Source of the DNA: Methanobacteriota archaeon
Lineage (GTDB): Archaea; Halobacteriota; Methanosarcinia; Methanosarcinales; Methanosarcinaceae
Assembly: GCA_030837265.1 (NCBI GenBank)
Contig: JAUPKV010000694.1
Coordinates: 1-13,049, forward strand
Length of the DNA: 13,049 bases
Reading direction: 5' to 3'
Of this stretch, positions 1 to 7,264 are shown in pieces. Within the stretch, counting starts at the first letter, position 1, and each line of letters opens with the position of its first letter. The notes beneath the pieces are model-generated. The model was not told the DNA's origin, did no database searches, and saw only the letters and a list, made by a program, of their open reading frames with translations. The position numbers were made by a program, and so were the translations under genes.

Positions 1-434
1 CAGAGTCTTCCTCCGGGACGTAATACCCGCATCCATTCACGAACCGCAATATCAGGATGCGGAAGCGTCCAGAGAACCGCCCTGTTGACTATGGCATCAA
101 AGGAGTTGTTTTCAAAACCGAGCTGTTCGGCATCATCCTGATGAAAATCGATCGAAAATCCCTTTTTTTTTGCCTTGGCGGATGCAAGGGCGATCATTTT
201 TTCTGAGAGGTCGACTCCCACAACCTCATACCCCATATCGCCAAGCATCAGTGAGAGAAAACCTGTTCCTGAGCCGACATCAAGAACCTTTTTGGCATCA
301 CCTAGCTTTGACCTGAGGAGCAACTTCCATGCTTCTTCCTCCTCTTTGCTAGCGGCATAATGGCCCGGAGATTTATCGAATGTTTGGGAGCGGGAATTCC
401 AGAAATCTCTTATTATCTTTTTGTCTTCGTTCAT
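1..434 (-). CDS. Class I SAM-dependent methyltransferase, partial (C-terminus beyond window)
   Basis: The minus-strand frame starting with ATG at 434 stays open to the window edge and gives 144 residues. Residues 50-58 read VLDVGSGTG, the glycine-rich SAM-binding motif I of Rossmann-fold methyltransferases. GVDLS (73-77) supplies the acidic residue that normally holds the SAM ribose, DAEQLGF (101-107) fits the adenine-contacting region, and VLRPGG (137-142) is the post-motif typical of the UbiE/Methyltransf_11 group. About 60-100 C-terminal residues are missing. A GGAGGG ribosome site (441-446) precedes the ATG by a normal distance. The start overlaps the stop of the small upstream ORF as ATGA, suggesting coupled translation. 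The substrate cannot be told from this fragment. The fold is secure; a specific role, including any link to nitrogen fixation, is not. Confidence 0.88.
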   Translation of the reverse strand, partial: MNEDKKIIRDFWNSRSQTFDKSPGHYAASKEEEEAWKLLLRSKLGDAKKVLDVGSGTGFLSLMLGDMGYEVVGVDLSEKMIALASAKAKKKGFSIDFHQDDAEQLGFENNSFDAIVNRAVLWTLPHPDIAVREWMRVLRPGGRL

Positions 435-613
435 ATGTCACCCTCCAGAAGGTTAATGGTCGCCGTGGATGCAAGAGGAAGCCGGTTATACTGCCCATTA
501 AATCTCTTCTCCGAGTCTCCATGGCCCACTTTAAACATCGTCATACTCCTGACTCTGCGAAACTTTCCATTTATGAGTCTTGGTCCGACACCAAAGTAAT
601 TCTCGACAGCCAT
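431..613 (-). CDS. Small uncharacterised protein upstream of the methyltransferase
   Basis: This is a 60-residue ORF beginning MAVENYFGVGPR and ending LLEGDI. I do not recognise the family. It is basic in the middle (GKFRRVR) and has no cysteine, signal peptide or membrane segment. I chose ATG 613 because a purine-rich GGAAGAGGG lies just upstream with a 9-base gap after GAGGG. An in-frame ATG at 637 would add eight residues (MLGRGKRH) but has no ribosome site. Its TGA overlaps the methyltransferase ATG (ATGA), and the methyltransferase ribosome site lies inside its last codons, a usual archaeal arrangement for coupled genes. Codon choice looks ordinary for a gene. It could still be a chance ORF in a 5' leader. 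Confidence 0.45.
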   Translation of the reverse strand: MAVENYFGVGPRLINGKFRRVRSMTMFKVGHGDSEKRFNGQYNRLPLASTATINLLEGDI

Positions 614-1039
614 GTGCCGTTTCCCTCTTCCAAGCATAGAAAAAGATGAGAACTCGATAGTTCATTCATCCTTCCATTGACATTCAATCAGCTCATGTTT
701 GTAATATTCAATGATATAATTCTATTTTATTGTGTTACTAATTGTTACATACATTGCTTCATCTTGCTTATGGTATAAATTTTTATTGTTTTTGTATTAC
801 TAATTATTATTAATTTTCAGATCACATGCCAACAAAGAGTTTCATGGTAAAAATATCAGCAAATTATATTCCATCTAATAAAGTACGACAATCGGGGAAA
901 AAAGTTAGTAGCGGCTTGAGTTAATGAAAAGATGGGTTGTAAAAGATAGGTTGCAAAAGAGAGATTGAAAAAGATAGGTTGTAAAAGATAGGTTGAAAAA
1001 AGAGAGATTGAAAAAAGAGAGATTGAAAGAGATAGCCTT
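614..1039. other. A/T-rich spacer between the nif operon 3' end and the methyltransferase unit
   Basis: I find no convincing gene in these 426 bases. The right part is the degenerate tandem array listed separately. The left part is A/T-rich and should hold the promoter of the small ORF and methyltransferase. Read on the minus strand, ATTATATC (713-720) and ATTTATACC (771-779) are TATA-like, but neither is strong enough to choose. A run of six A on the plus strand (898-903) becomes a U6 tract in leftward transcripts and could be the last nif terminator. The nominal 63-residue minus-strand ORF across 856-1047 is a low-complexity product of the repeats. Confidence 0.5.
931..1032. repeat. Degenerate tandem array giving serial U-tracts downstream of nifN
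   Basis: About seven imperfect units of 10-19 bases follow one another. Typical forms are GATAGGTTGTAAAA and GATTGAAAAAAGAGA. In leftward transcripts each unit becomes a pyrimidine stretch with a run of four to six U, the strongest being A6 on the plus strand at 996-1001 and 1011-1016. Archaeal RNA polymerase commonly terminates at U-tracts, so the array probably acts as a multi-step terminator for the nif operon. That role is inferred; the repeat itself is seen directly. Confidence 0.65.
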
Positions 1040-1123
1040 TCAACCAAAATTCTGATTTGAGAAACCTACTTTTTTAGCTTTTTCTTCCGTAGAATCTTTT
1101 TCGATGTCAACATCAACAGTCAT
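1040..1123 (-). CDS. Possible 27-residue small protein directly after nifN
   Basis: ATG at 1123 opens a 27-codon frame beginning MTVDVDIEKDSTEEK and ending SNQNFG before TGA. It starts 24 bases after the nifN stop in the same direction, and GGAG sits 9 bases before the ATG, which is a workable ribosome site. The peptide is acidic at its N-terminus, highly charged, and has no hydrophobic segment. I do not recognise a family. It may be an eighth cistron of the nif transcript, a decayed gene remnant, or chance. The spacing and ribosome site favour translation, but the length gives little statistical support. Confidence 0.35.
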   Translation of the reverse strand: MTVDVDIEKDSTEEKAKKVGFSNQNFG

Positions 1124-1147
1124 TCCCTTATTCTCCAGTCCGTTTTA

Positions 1148-2566
1148 TTATCCTTTTTCTTCAACCCTCAGACCTGCGTATGCAGCCGGTTCAGCCTGTA
1201 TCGGAGCCGTGAAAGTATCGGTTGCTTCAAGTATAGTGTTGGTAATCCTGTCAAGCAGCTCCATAGCTCCCCTGTATCCAACAGTAAGGATTCTCTGTGC
1301 TCCGACTCTGTCATGAATAGGTATTCCGACTCTCACAAGAGGAATATCCAGGGCTTTGGCGATGTATCTCCCATTGGAATTTCCTATAAGGATTTCCGGG
1401 CTGCAGTTCCTGACCGCATCGTTCAGGCTGTCAAAGTCAACTCCATCCAGGACCATCGGTTCCAGGTCCGGTCTTAATTCTTTAAATATTTGCTTAATTC
1501 TCGCTCCAAAGTCCCGGCTTTTGCTCCCGGTGGCTACTAGCACCGGATACATCCCCAGTTCCAGCATGAAAGTTGTGAGGCTGAATACCATATCCGGGTC
1601 CCCGTAGATCGCTGATTTTACACCATAAAGGTACTTGTGCACATCCACCATGGCATCGAGGAGCCTACCTCTTTCGTTCTGGTATTTCTCGGGAATCGGG
1701 CATTTGAGGATGTTAACTAGCTCGGTAAAGAAAGTGTCTGTGTTTGAAAGTCCTATTGGTATCGGGACACTGTGCCCGGGCACACCATGTGACTCCTTCA
1801 GGTATTCCAGTGCAAGGTTCTTGCTCACTATACCTAGGCCAAGGCTTGCCTGACTGTTCGGCATATCAGCTATTTCGGAAAGTGGAGTGCCTCCCGGAGA
1901 GATTTTTGGAAGTTTATCACTCAGAGGCGCATCAAAGGTCTCGGAAATGTCAGGCAGGAAAATGTAATCGCCTGCAGTTAGCTTAAGAATCTCTTTTAAT
2001 TCCCGTACATCTGCAGGAGAAACGCTCTCAACCGGGATGAGGTTGAGTTTCCCATTCGGTATTTTTGAAGCTCTTTCTTCTCCTTGAAATTTCGCAAATC
2101 TCCGGACAACTGCGTCTAAGGCTTTTATGTACCCGCTTACGTGGCTTTCTCCGTAGCTGGGGGTGGAAACTGGAATGATTATGATGTCCTTTTCAAGATC
2201 GTCTCCAATCCCTTCTTCTTCTTTGAACTCTCTGATGATAGCAGGAACGTCATCCCCAATCGTTTCTGCAAGGCAGGTAGTGGCGACGCCGATTACTTTT
2301 GGGTTATACCTGTTGATTACGTTTCTCAACCCTTTTTTCAGGCTTTCCCTACCTCCGTAAACTGCTCCTCTTTCGCTGAGGGAGCTTGATGCAATGTCTA
2401 CGGGTTCTCTGAAATGATGAGCAAGATGGAGGCGCATATAGGTGCTGCAGCCCTGGGAACCGTGGTACAGAACCATTGTGTTTTCAATTCCCTTGAAAGC
2501 TAGAGCACTTCCCATTGGCTGGCACATAACACAGGGATTTACAGTTGCATAGTTTCTTTTCGTCAT
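1148..2566 (-). CDS. nifN: Nitrogenase cofactor scaffold subunit NifN
   Basis: NifN (472 residues) pairs with NifE to form the NifEN scaffold, on which the NifB-derived iron-sulfur core receives molybdenum and homocitrate before transfer to NifDK. It belongs to the oxidoreductase/nitrogenase component 1 family and is closely NifK-like. VMCQPMGSA (13-21), HGSQGC (35-40) and TTCLAETIGDD (97-106) carry Cys15, Cys40 and Cys98 at the three NifK P-cluster positions, of which well-studied NifN proteins keep fewer. GNSNGRYIAK (395-404) and LVRVGIPIHDR (410-420) are typical of the C-terminal domain. It follows nifE by 12 bases, with a strong GGAGG seven bases before the ATG. Its place after nifE makes NifN a better call than a second NifK. 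It is the last large gene of the operon. Confidence 0.93.
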   Translation of the reverse strand: MTKRNYATVNPCVMCQPMGSALAFKGIENTMVLYHGSQGCSTYMRLHLAHHFREPVDIASSSLSERGAVYGGRESLKKGLRNVINRYNPKVIGVATTCLAETIGDDVPAIIREFKEEEGIGDDLEKDIIIIPVSTPSYGESHVSGYIKALDAVVRRFAKFQGEERASKIPNGKLNLIPVESVSPADVRELKEILKLTAGDYIFLPDISETFDAPLSDKLPKISPGGTPLSEIADMPNSQASLGLGIVSKNLALEYLKESHGVPGHSVPIPIGLSNTDTFFTELVNILKCPIPEKYQNERGRLLDAMVDVHKYLYGVKSAIYGDPDMVFSLTTFMLELGMYPVLVATGSKSRDFGARIKQIFKELRPDLEPMVLDGVDFDSLNDAVRNCSPEILIGNSNGRYIAKALDIPLVRVGIPIHDRVGAQRILTVGYRGAMELLDRITNTILEATDTFTAPIQAEPAAYAGLRVEEKG

Positions 2567-2578
2567 CGTAGAGCCTCC

Positions 2579-4216
2579 TCATGCCTCACTTTCAACTTCA
2601 ATATCCATTTTCGGATGCAAGAATTCTGGTTTTATGACCACATCTTCCATAACCAAATTTTCCATAACCAAATTTTCCATATCCATATCTTTATGTTTTT
2701 TTGCACACGGTTTTTCAGAAATATCTGCTTTTTCTCCGGGAATAATTTCTGTATCTTCTTTTACTGAGGCTCTTTCTGATTTTACAGATTTTATGGCTTC
2801 AGGTTTCAGAATTCTCTGACTGACAGCCTTCCAGACCGGACTGTTAATTGAGGCGTCCACTTCCCTGGCGAAATTTACGAAACCGTCAAAGCCTTCGAAC
2901 TCCACTACCCTATCGTGGTTGAAGTCACAAAAAGCGATACCCAATTTGTATGCAATGAACCTTTCCTTTACGCCTGCAACCATCAGGTCTGCTTGCTGTT
3001 TCACAAGCAGTTCGGCAAGTTCCAGAGGGTTTGCATCGTCTACAATGACAGTCCCATCCCTTACCGAATAACTGATCTGCTCATAATCTTCCTTTTTTCC
3101 GGTCTGAGTACCTATGATAACTACTTCCATGCCAAGTTCCGAAAAACCTTTAATGAGCGTAAGAGCTTTTGCCGGGCCTCCCATGTATATCGCAGCCTTT
3201 TTCCCATTAACCCGCTCGTGCACTCGGGAAATTTCAGGCATTATGCGATTCGTCTCGGTCTCCAGAATTTCTTCGGTCTTCTTTTTTATCTCTTCCGAGC
3301 CAAAGTATTCAGCAGTCTTTCGCAGGGCTAAGGAAAGATCTTCGATTCCGAAGAAACTAATAGTCAAATATGGAATTCCATACTCTTGCTGCATCCACTT
3401 TGCCAGATAGGTCATGGACCCGCTGCATTGAACGAGGTTAAGGTCGGCTTCAGCTGCTCTGGATATGGATTTCGCAGTTGAATCCCCTGTCATGGAGACA
3501 ATAACTTCAATTCCCATTTGCTCAAAGAGGGGTTTTATCAGCCAGACATCTCCGGCTACATTGAAATCTCCCAGGATATTGATCCTTGGTTTCCTTATCC
3601 CCGATTTCGTAATTTCACGGTCTGTTTCAGGTTTCTTATCTGCAGCTTTCTCTTCCTGCGGTCTTTTGATTAACTGCTTTAAAGCGTCACAGGCAGCCTT
3701 ATATCCATCGGATTTGTTGCCTTTGAAACCTTCTGACTTTATCGGGATTACCGGAATATTGTGCTTTGCGCTAGCTGTTTTGCAAATGGCTTCCAGGTCG
3801 TCCCCGATAATTCCCACAATGCATGTAGAATATACGAAAACGACCGGAGGGTGATAGAGCTCCACGAGTTCGTCGATTGCATTTAAGAGCTTCTTTTCTC
3901 CTCCGAATACAACATCGATCTCTTTCATGTCCGTGCTGAAGCTGCTGCGGTTTGTCTCTACCCCGCTGGATTTGGCACCCCTTATATCCCAGGTATAAGC
4001 CGCACAGCCAATTGGACCGTGGACTAGATGGACAGCGTCGGTTACAGGGTTCAAGACAACCCTGGCTCCCGAATAGACACATGCCCTCTGGCTAATTGCT
4101 CCTGCCAGAGAGGTACTGTCGCAGGCAAGTGGGACAACTTGTCCCTTTTCCTGCTTTCTGGTAATGTAGGGTTGTCTTTCTTCGAGAGTATCCACTATTC
4201 CGGTTTTCTCTTTCAT
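2579..4216 (-). CDS. nifE: Nitrogenase cofactor scaffold subunit NifE with extended C-terminus
   Basis: NifE (545 residues) is the NifD-like half of the NifEN scaffold for FeMo-cofactor maturation. QRACVYSGAR (43-52), HGPIGCAAYTW (66-76) and STCIVGIIGDD (130-140) place Cys46, Cys71 and Cys132 at the three NifE cluster-ligand positions. Cys264 (LVQCSGSMTY) matches the cysteine implicated in holding the cofactor precursor. A charged linker (about 184-210, rich in K, E, D and P) interrupts the first two domains. The family core ends near residue 470. The remaining 75 or so residues are a charged tail containing a repeated MENLV unit encoded by a 15-bp tandem duplication, making the protein longer than the usual 450-480. 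The start follows nifK by 67 bases, and an AGGGGA lies upstream. Identity is secure; the tail's role is unknown. Confidence 0.95.
   Translation of the reverse strand: MKEKTGIVDTLEERQPYITRKQEKGQVVPLACDSTSLAGAISQRACVYSGARVVLNPVTDAVHLVHGPIGCAAYTWDIRGAKSSGVETNRSSFSTDMKEIDVVFGGEKKLLNAIDELVELYHPPVVFVYSTCIVGIIGDDLEAICKTASAKHNIPVIPIKSEGFKGNKSDGYKAACDALKQLIKRPQEEKAADKKPETDREITKSGIRKPRINILGDFNVAGDVWLIKPLFEQMGIEVIVSMTGDSTAKSISRAAEADLNLVQCSGSMTYLAKWMQQEYGIPYLTISFFGIEDLSLALRKTAEYFGSEEIKKKTEEILETETNRIMPEISRVHERVNGKKAAIYMGGPAKALTLIKGFSELGMEVVIIGTQTGKKEDYEQISYSVRDGTVIVDDANPLELAELLVKQQADLMVAGVKERFIAYKLGIAFCDFNHDRVVEFEGFDGFVNFAREVDASINSPVWKAVSQRILKPEAIKSVKSERASVKEDTEIIPGEKADISEKPCAKKHKDMDMENLVMENLVMEDVVIKPEFLHPKMDIEVESEA
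2651..2680. repeat. 15-bp tandem duplication in the nifE tail
   Basis: AACCAAATTTTCCAT occurs twice in direct succession (2651-2665 and 2666-2680), with decayed partial copies on both sides. It is in frame in nifE and encodes the repeated MENLV/MEDV residues at about 513-526. Confidence 0.9.
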
Positions 4217-4283
4217 CTATCTCATTCCCCTTGCTTCTGTTTTCAGATTGCAGCACCAGTTCTTTTTTTTCCGTTTTGGCCTC

Positions 4284-5654
4284 TCACTGGATAGTCTCGA
4301 GCAGCCAGTCCGGTGCATCCCTGTCTTTTCTGTCAAGCAGAGTATTCCCTATGCGCTCTACCAATCTTGCAGCGCCCGCGTATCCCATGATAGGGAAGTA
4401 ATGCAGGTTTGCCCTGTCCATAATCGGGAAGCCTACCCTGACCAGGGGTAAATCCTCTGCCTTTGCTATGAATTTCCCGTATGTATTGCCGATCAGGAGA
4501 TCCACAGGTTTTCTTTTGATAATCTGATGCAGCGTAAAGAGGTCTCCTCCCGAAATAATATCTGCTTCAGGATATTCGGAGCCCACTAGCTCTTCTATAT
4601 CTTTTTCACATTCCGAGCTTTGAGTGCCGGTAAGCACTAAACTGGGTTCCATACCCATTTCCAGCACAAGGCTTGTGAGACCTGCAATGATATCCGGATC
4701 TCCGAAAATAGCAACTTTTTTTGCGTGGTAATGTGGATGGGAATCAGTCATCATGTCTACCAATCTTCCGCGCTCATCCTCCAGTTCCGGAGGAATTGCC
4801 ACATTGGCAAGCTTTGCTGCATTCATGACGAAACGATCGGTATTTCTTATTCCTATTGGAGTTGACCCTATTTTTGCAGGAATTTTATATTTGCTTTCAA
4901 GGATCTTTGCTGCTGCACCTCCTGCCATCCTGCAGAGGGCGATAGTCCCAAAGGAGTTTGCTGAATCTTCGATATCCCCTATCGGAGTCCCGCCTTTAGG
5001 GTACATAGGAGGCTCCCCGGTTAGCGGGGCATCGAAAACATCGGTCGTATCCGGGAAGACGATGTTGGGGATTCTCATAATTGACAGGATGCGCTTTATT
5101 TCCCGGATATCGCCAGGTTCCACAAAGCCCGGGATAATGTTGAGTTTCCCATTCGGTTTACTCTTTTTGGCAAAGGTGGTCACGAAGGACTTTACCATAT
5201 TATCGTAACCGGTAACATGAGTGCCTACGTAACTGGGAGTCGAAGCCGCACAGATTTTGATAGAAGGGTCTATGAGTTCTTCCATCCTGACGTCTTCTAC
5301 GATAGTGTTCACATCGTCTCCTATGGTCTCTGCTACACAAGTAGTATGAATGGCAATTACTTCGGGACTGTAAATTGCAGTCAGGTTTACAAGGGCTTCC
5401 TTGAGATTCGCTGCGCCTCCGAAAACTGCAGTTCCTTCTGAAAAGCTGCTGGTAGTTCCCATTGCGTTTTCACGGAAATGCCTGCTCAGGCACATGCGAA
5501 GGTAAGAAAGACAGCCCTGGGACCCATGGCTGTGAGGCATACAGTTGTGGACTCCAAGGGCAGCATAGACTGCGCCGATTGGCTGGCAGATTTTTGCCGG
5601 GTTTATAGTTACTGCTTCTCTGGTTACTTCTTCACATGGGGTGTAGTCTAACAT
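4284..5654 (-). CDS. nifK: Nitrogenase MoFe protein beta subunit NifK
   Basis: NifK (456 residues from this start) forms the alpha2-beta2 MoFe protein with NifD and shares the P-cluster that passes electrons from NifH to FeMo-co. KICQPIGA (Cys23), HGSQGC (Cys48) and TTCVAETIGDD (Cys106) are the three P-cluster ligand regions. It lacks the extra N-terminal segment of the proteobacterial form (about 520 residues) and matches the short clostridial and methanogen type (about 458). I chose ATG 5654 because AAGGAGG (5661-5667) sits six or seven bases upstream. An in-frame ATG at 5690 would add 12 residues, overlap nifD by 25 bases and lie upstream of this ribosome site. With the chosen start the gap to nifD is 11 bases. 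Confidence 0.96.
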   Translation of the reverse strand: MLDYTPCEEVTREAVTINPAKICQPIGAVYAALGVHNCMPHSHGSQGCLSYLRMCLSRHFRENAMGTTSSFSEGTAVFGGAANLKEALVNLTAIYSPEVIAIHTTCVAETIGDDVNTIVEDVRMEELIDPSIKICAASTPSYVGTHVTGYDNMVKSFVTTFAKKSKPNGKLNIIPGFVEPGDIREIKRILSIMRIPNIVFPDTTDVFDAPLTGEPPMYPKGGTPIGDIEDSANSFGTIALCRMAGGAAAKILESKYKIPAKIGSTPIGIRNTDRFVMNAAKLANVAIPPELEDERGRLVDMMTDSHPHYHAKKVAIFGDPDIIAGLTSLVLEMGMEPSLVLTGTQSSECEKDIEELVGSEYPEADIISGGDLFTLHQIIKRKPVDLLIGNTYGKFIAKAEDLPLVRVGFPIMDRANLHYFPIMGYAGAARLVERIGNTLLDRKDRDAPDWLLETIQ

Positions 5655-5660
5655 TTTTTC

Positions 5661-5667
5661 CCTCCTT
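5661..5667 (-). promoter_or_regulatory. Ribosome-binding site deciding the nifK start
   Basis: AAGGAGG on the minus strand overlaps the nifD stop codon (TAAGGAGG) and lies just before ATG 5654. It favours the 456-residue nifK over the longer frame from 5690. Confidence 0.8.
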
Positions 5668-7264
5668 AATTTACTCCTCCAGCTTTCCATGGAGGGCGTA
5701 TGAACTTCCAGGTCGGGCTGTGCAGGGCCATATCAATATCCCGTGCAAAATTCAAAACTCCGGAAAAGCCTGTATATCTTCCGCTGTAATCGTAGGAGTG
5801 AATCTGCCTTGAGGGGACTCCAAGCTTCTGAGCCCAGTATTTATCCTTAATCCCCGAGCAGAAAATGTCGGGTTTAAGAGCTTTTACAAGAGCTTCGGTT
5901 TCATGATGGTTGAGGTCGTCAATAACAATGGTTCCATTCTTCATTTCAGGGAAAAGCCCCTCGTAGTCCATGAGCCCGATTTTCTTTTTCAGCTCTTCAA
6001 TTCTTTCCTGGCTGACAGCAGGCTCAATATTTTCATCTCGTTCGTAGTGTACGTCCTCAAGGATAGAACCTAAATCCCCTCCTTTTATCTGAGGGATAAT
6101 CTGCCTGCCTTCATAGTCGTCTCTATGGGCAAACTGGTAACCAGCAACAACTACTTTCATGCCCAGTTCTTCAAAGAGATTAGTATAATGATGACTCCTT
6201 GAACCTCCTGAATAAATGAATGCGGTTTTTCCATTTAGTTTCTTTCTGTATCTTTCGATTTCAGCCTCGTACTTCGCTTTTTCTTCGGCTATGATTTCTT
6301 CGGTTTTCCGGGTAATTTCGGGATCGTCAAAGAACTCTGCCATTTTCCGGAGGGACTTTTCAGTAGTTTTCGTGCCCACGTAGTTGACCTTCAGCCAGGG
6401 CACCCCATATTTTTCTTCCATCATGCGGTTCGTGTAGTTAATGGAACGGTGGCAGAGCAGGATGCTGAGCTTTGCTTTGTGTGCCTGTGCAAGTTTATGA
6501 AATGAACCATCTCCGGTGAAGGTCGAGACAATTCTGTACCCGATTTTTTCAAGGATCGGCTTAATTTCCCAGAGGTCTCCTCCGATGTTGTATTCCCCGA
6601 AGATGTTAATATCAAAGGGAGTAGGATTTTCAAGTTCCTCGGTTCCAATCAGGTGTTCCATCAGAACATTGCTTGCAATGTGGTGCCCGGCCGACTGGCT
6701 GACTCCTCTATACCCTTCACATCTGGAAGGAATTACCTTGATTCCGTGTTCTTTTTCGGCTTCTCTGGCAACGGCTTCGATGTCATCTCCGATAAGTCCT
6801 ACAGGACAGGTGGCAGATATGCTGATCGCTCCTGGTTTGAAGATCTTCACAACCTCGTCAATGGCTTTCTTGAGCTTTTTTTCTCCGCCAAAAACGATAT
6901 CTGTCTCCTTCATATCCGTGCACACACAGTAGTTCAGGAAGTTATCCTCGCCTTCCTCTGCCTTGGCAAAGTTTCGCCTGGTTCCCCAGGTGAAGTAGGC
7001 ACAGCCAATAGGGCCGTGGACCAGGTGGACCATATCTTTTATTGGCCCGAAAACCACCCCTCTGGAACCTGCAAAAGCACAGCCACGGTTTGTGAGGATT
7101 CCGGGAATTACCTTATCATCAGCTTCGATGTGCTGTTCGGTCGAACAATCCCTGACAACAATATGTTTTCTCCGGTTTCTTGCAGCTTTTTCCGGGAGCA
7201 CTTTCAGCATGTCATCGACAAGTCTTTGTTTGTCTTCAATTCCCGAATCAATTTCTGCTCCCAT
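5666..7264 (-). CDS. nifD: Nitrogenase MoFe protein alpha subunit NifD
   Basis: NifD (532 residues) carries the FeMo-co active site where N2 is reduced to ammonia. Cys62 (NRGCAFAG), Cys88 (HGPIGC) and Cys153 (SATCPVGLIGDD) are the P-cluster ligands. Cys271 (LLCHRSINY) and His489 (QIHSYDYSGRY) are the two protein ligands of FeMo-co. Gln190 and His194 in GVSQSAGHHIA correspond to the substrate-site glutamine and histidine. An insertion at about 380-430 and the total length fit the clostridial-type Mo enzyme, known at about 533 residues, and not the 490-residue proteobacterial form. No vnfG/anfG-like gene follows, arguing against a V or Fe-only enzyme. Its ATG overlaps the nifI2 stop by one base (TAATG), with AAGGAG eight bases upstream. 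Confidence 0.97.
   Translation of the reverse strand: MGAEIDSGIEDKQRLVDDMLKVLPEKAARNRRKHIVVRDCSTEQHIEADDKVIPGILTNRGCAFAGSRGVVFGPIKDMVHLVHGPIGCAYFTWGTRRNFAKAEEGEDNFLNYCVCTDMKETDIVFGGEKKLKKAIDEVVKIFKPGAISISATCPVGLIGDDIEAVAREAEKEHGIKVIPSRCEGYRGVSQSAGHHIASNVLMEHLIGTEELENPTPFDINIFGEYNIGGDLWEIKPILEKIGYRIVSTFTGDGSFHKLAQAHKAKLSILLCHRSINYTNRMMEEKYGVPWLKVNYVGTKTTEKSLRKMAEFFDDPEITRKTEEIIAEEKAKYEAEIERYRKKLNGKTAFIYSGGSRSHHYTNLFEELGMKVVVAGYQFAHRDDYEGRQIIPQIKGGDLGSILEDVHYERDENIEPAVSQERIEELKKKIGLMDYEGLFPEMKNGTIVIDDLNHHETEALVKALKPDIFCSGIKDKYWAQKLGVPSRQIHSYDYSGRYTGFSGVLNFARDIDMALHSPTWKFIRPPWKAGGVN

Noticed and set aside
931..1032. A CRISPR array
   Set aside because: Units are only 10-19 bases, directly adjacent and degenerate, with no unique spacers and no cas genes in the window.
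856..1047. A 63-codon minus-strand ORF encoding repeated FNLS/YLLQPIF residues
   Set aside because: It is a read-through of the tandem array and its right end overlaps the 27-codon ORF in another frame. There is no ribosome site at a suitable start.
4217..4283. A terminator or internal promoter between nifK and nifE
   Set aside because: The homopolymer run is A-rich on the operon strand, so it gives no U-tract. There is no hairpin or clear TATA element, and the operon most likely continues through.
4284..7264. A vanadium or iron-only nitrogenase (vnf/anf)
   Set aside because: No delta-subunit gene lies between nifD and nifK, whose gap is 11 bases, and NifD has the clostridial-type Mo-enzyme insertion and length.
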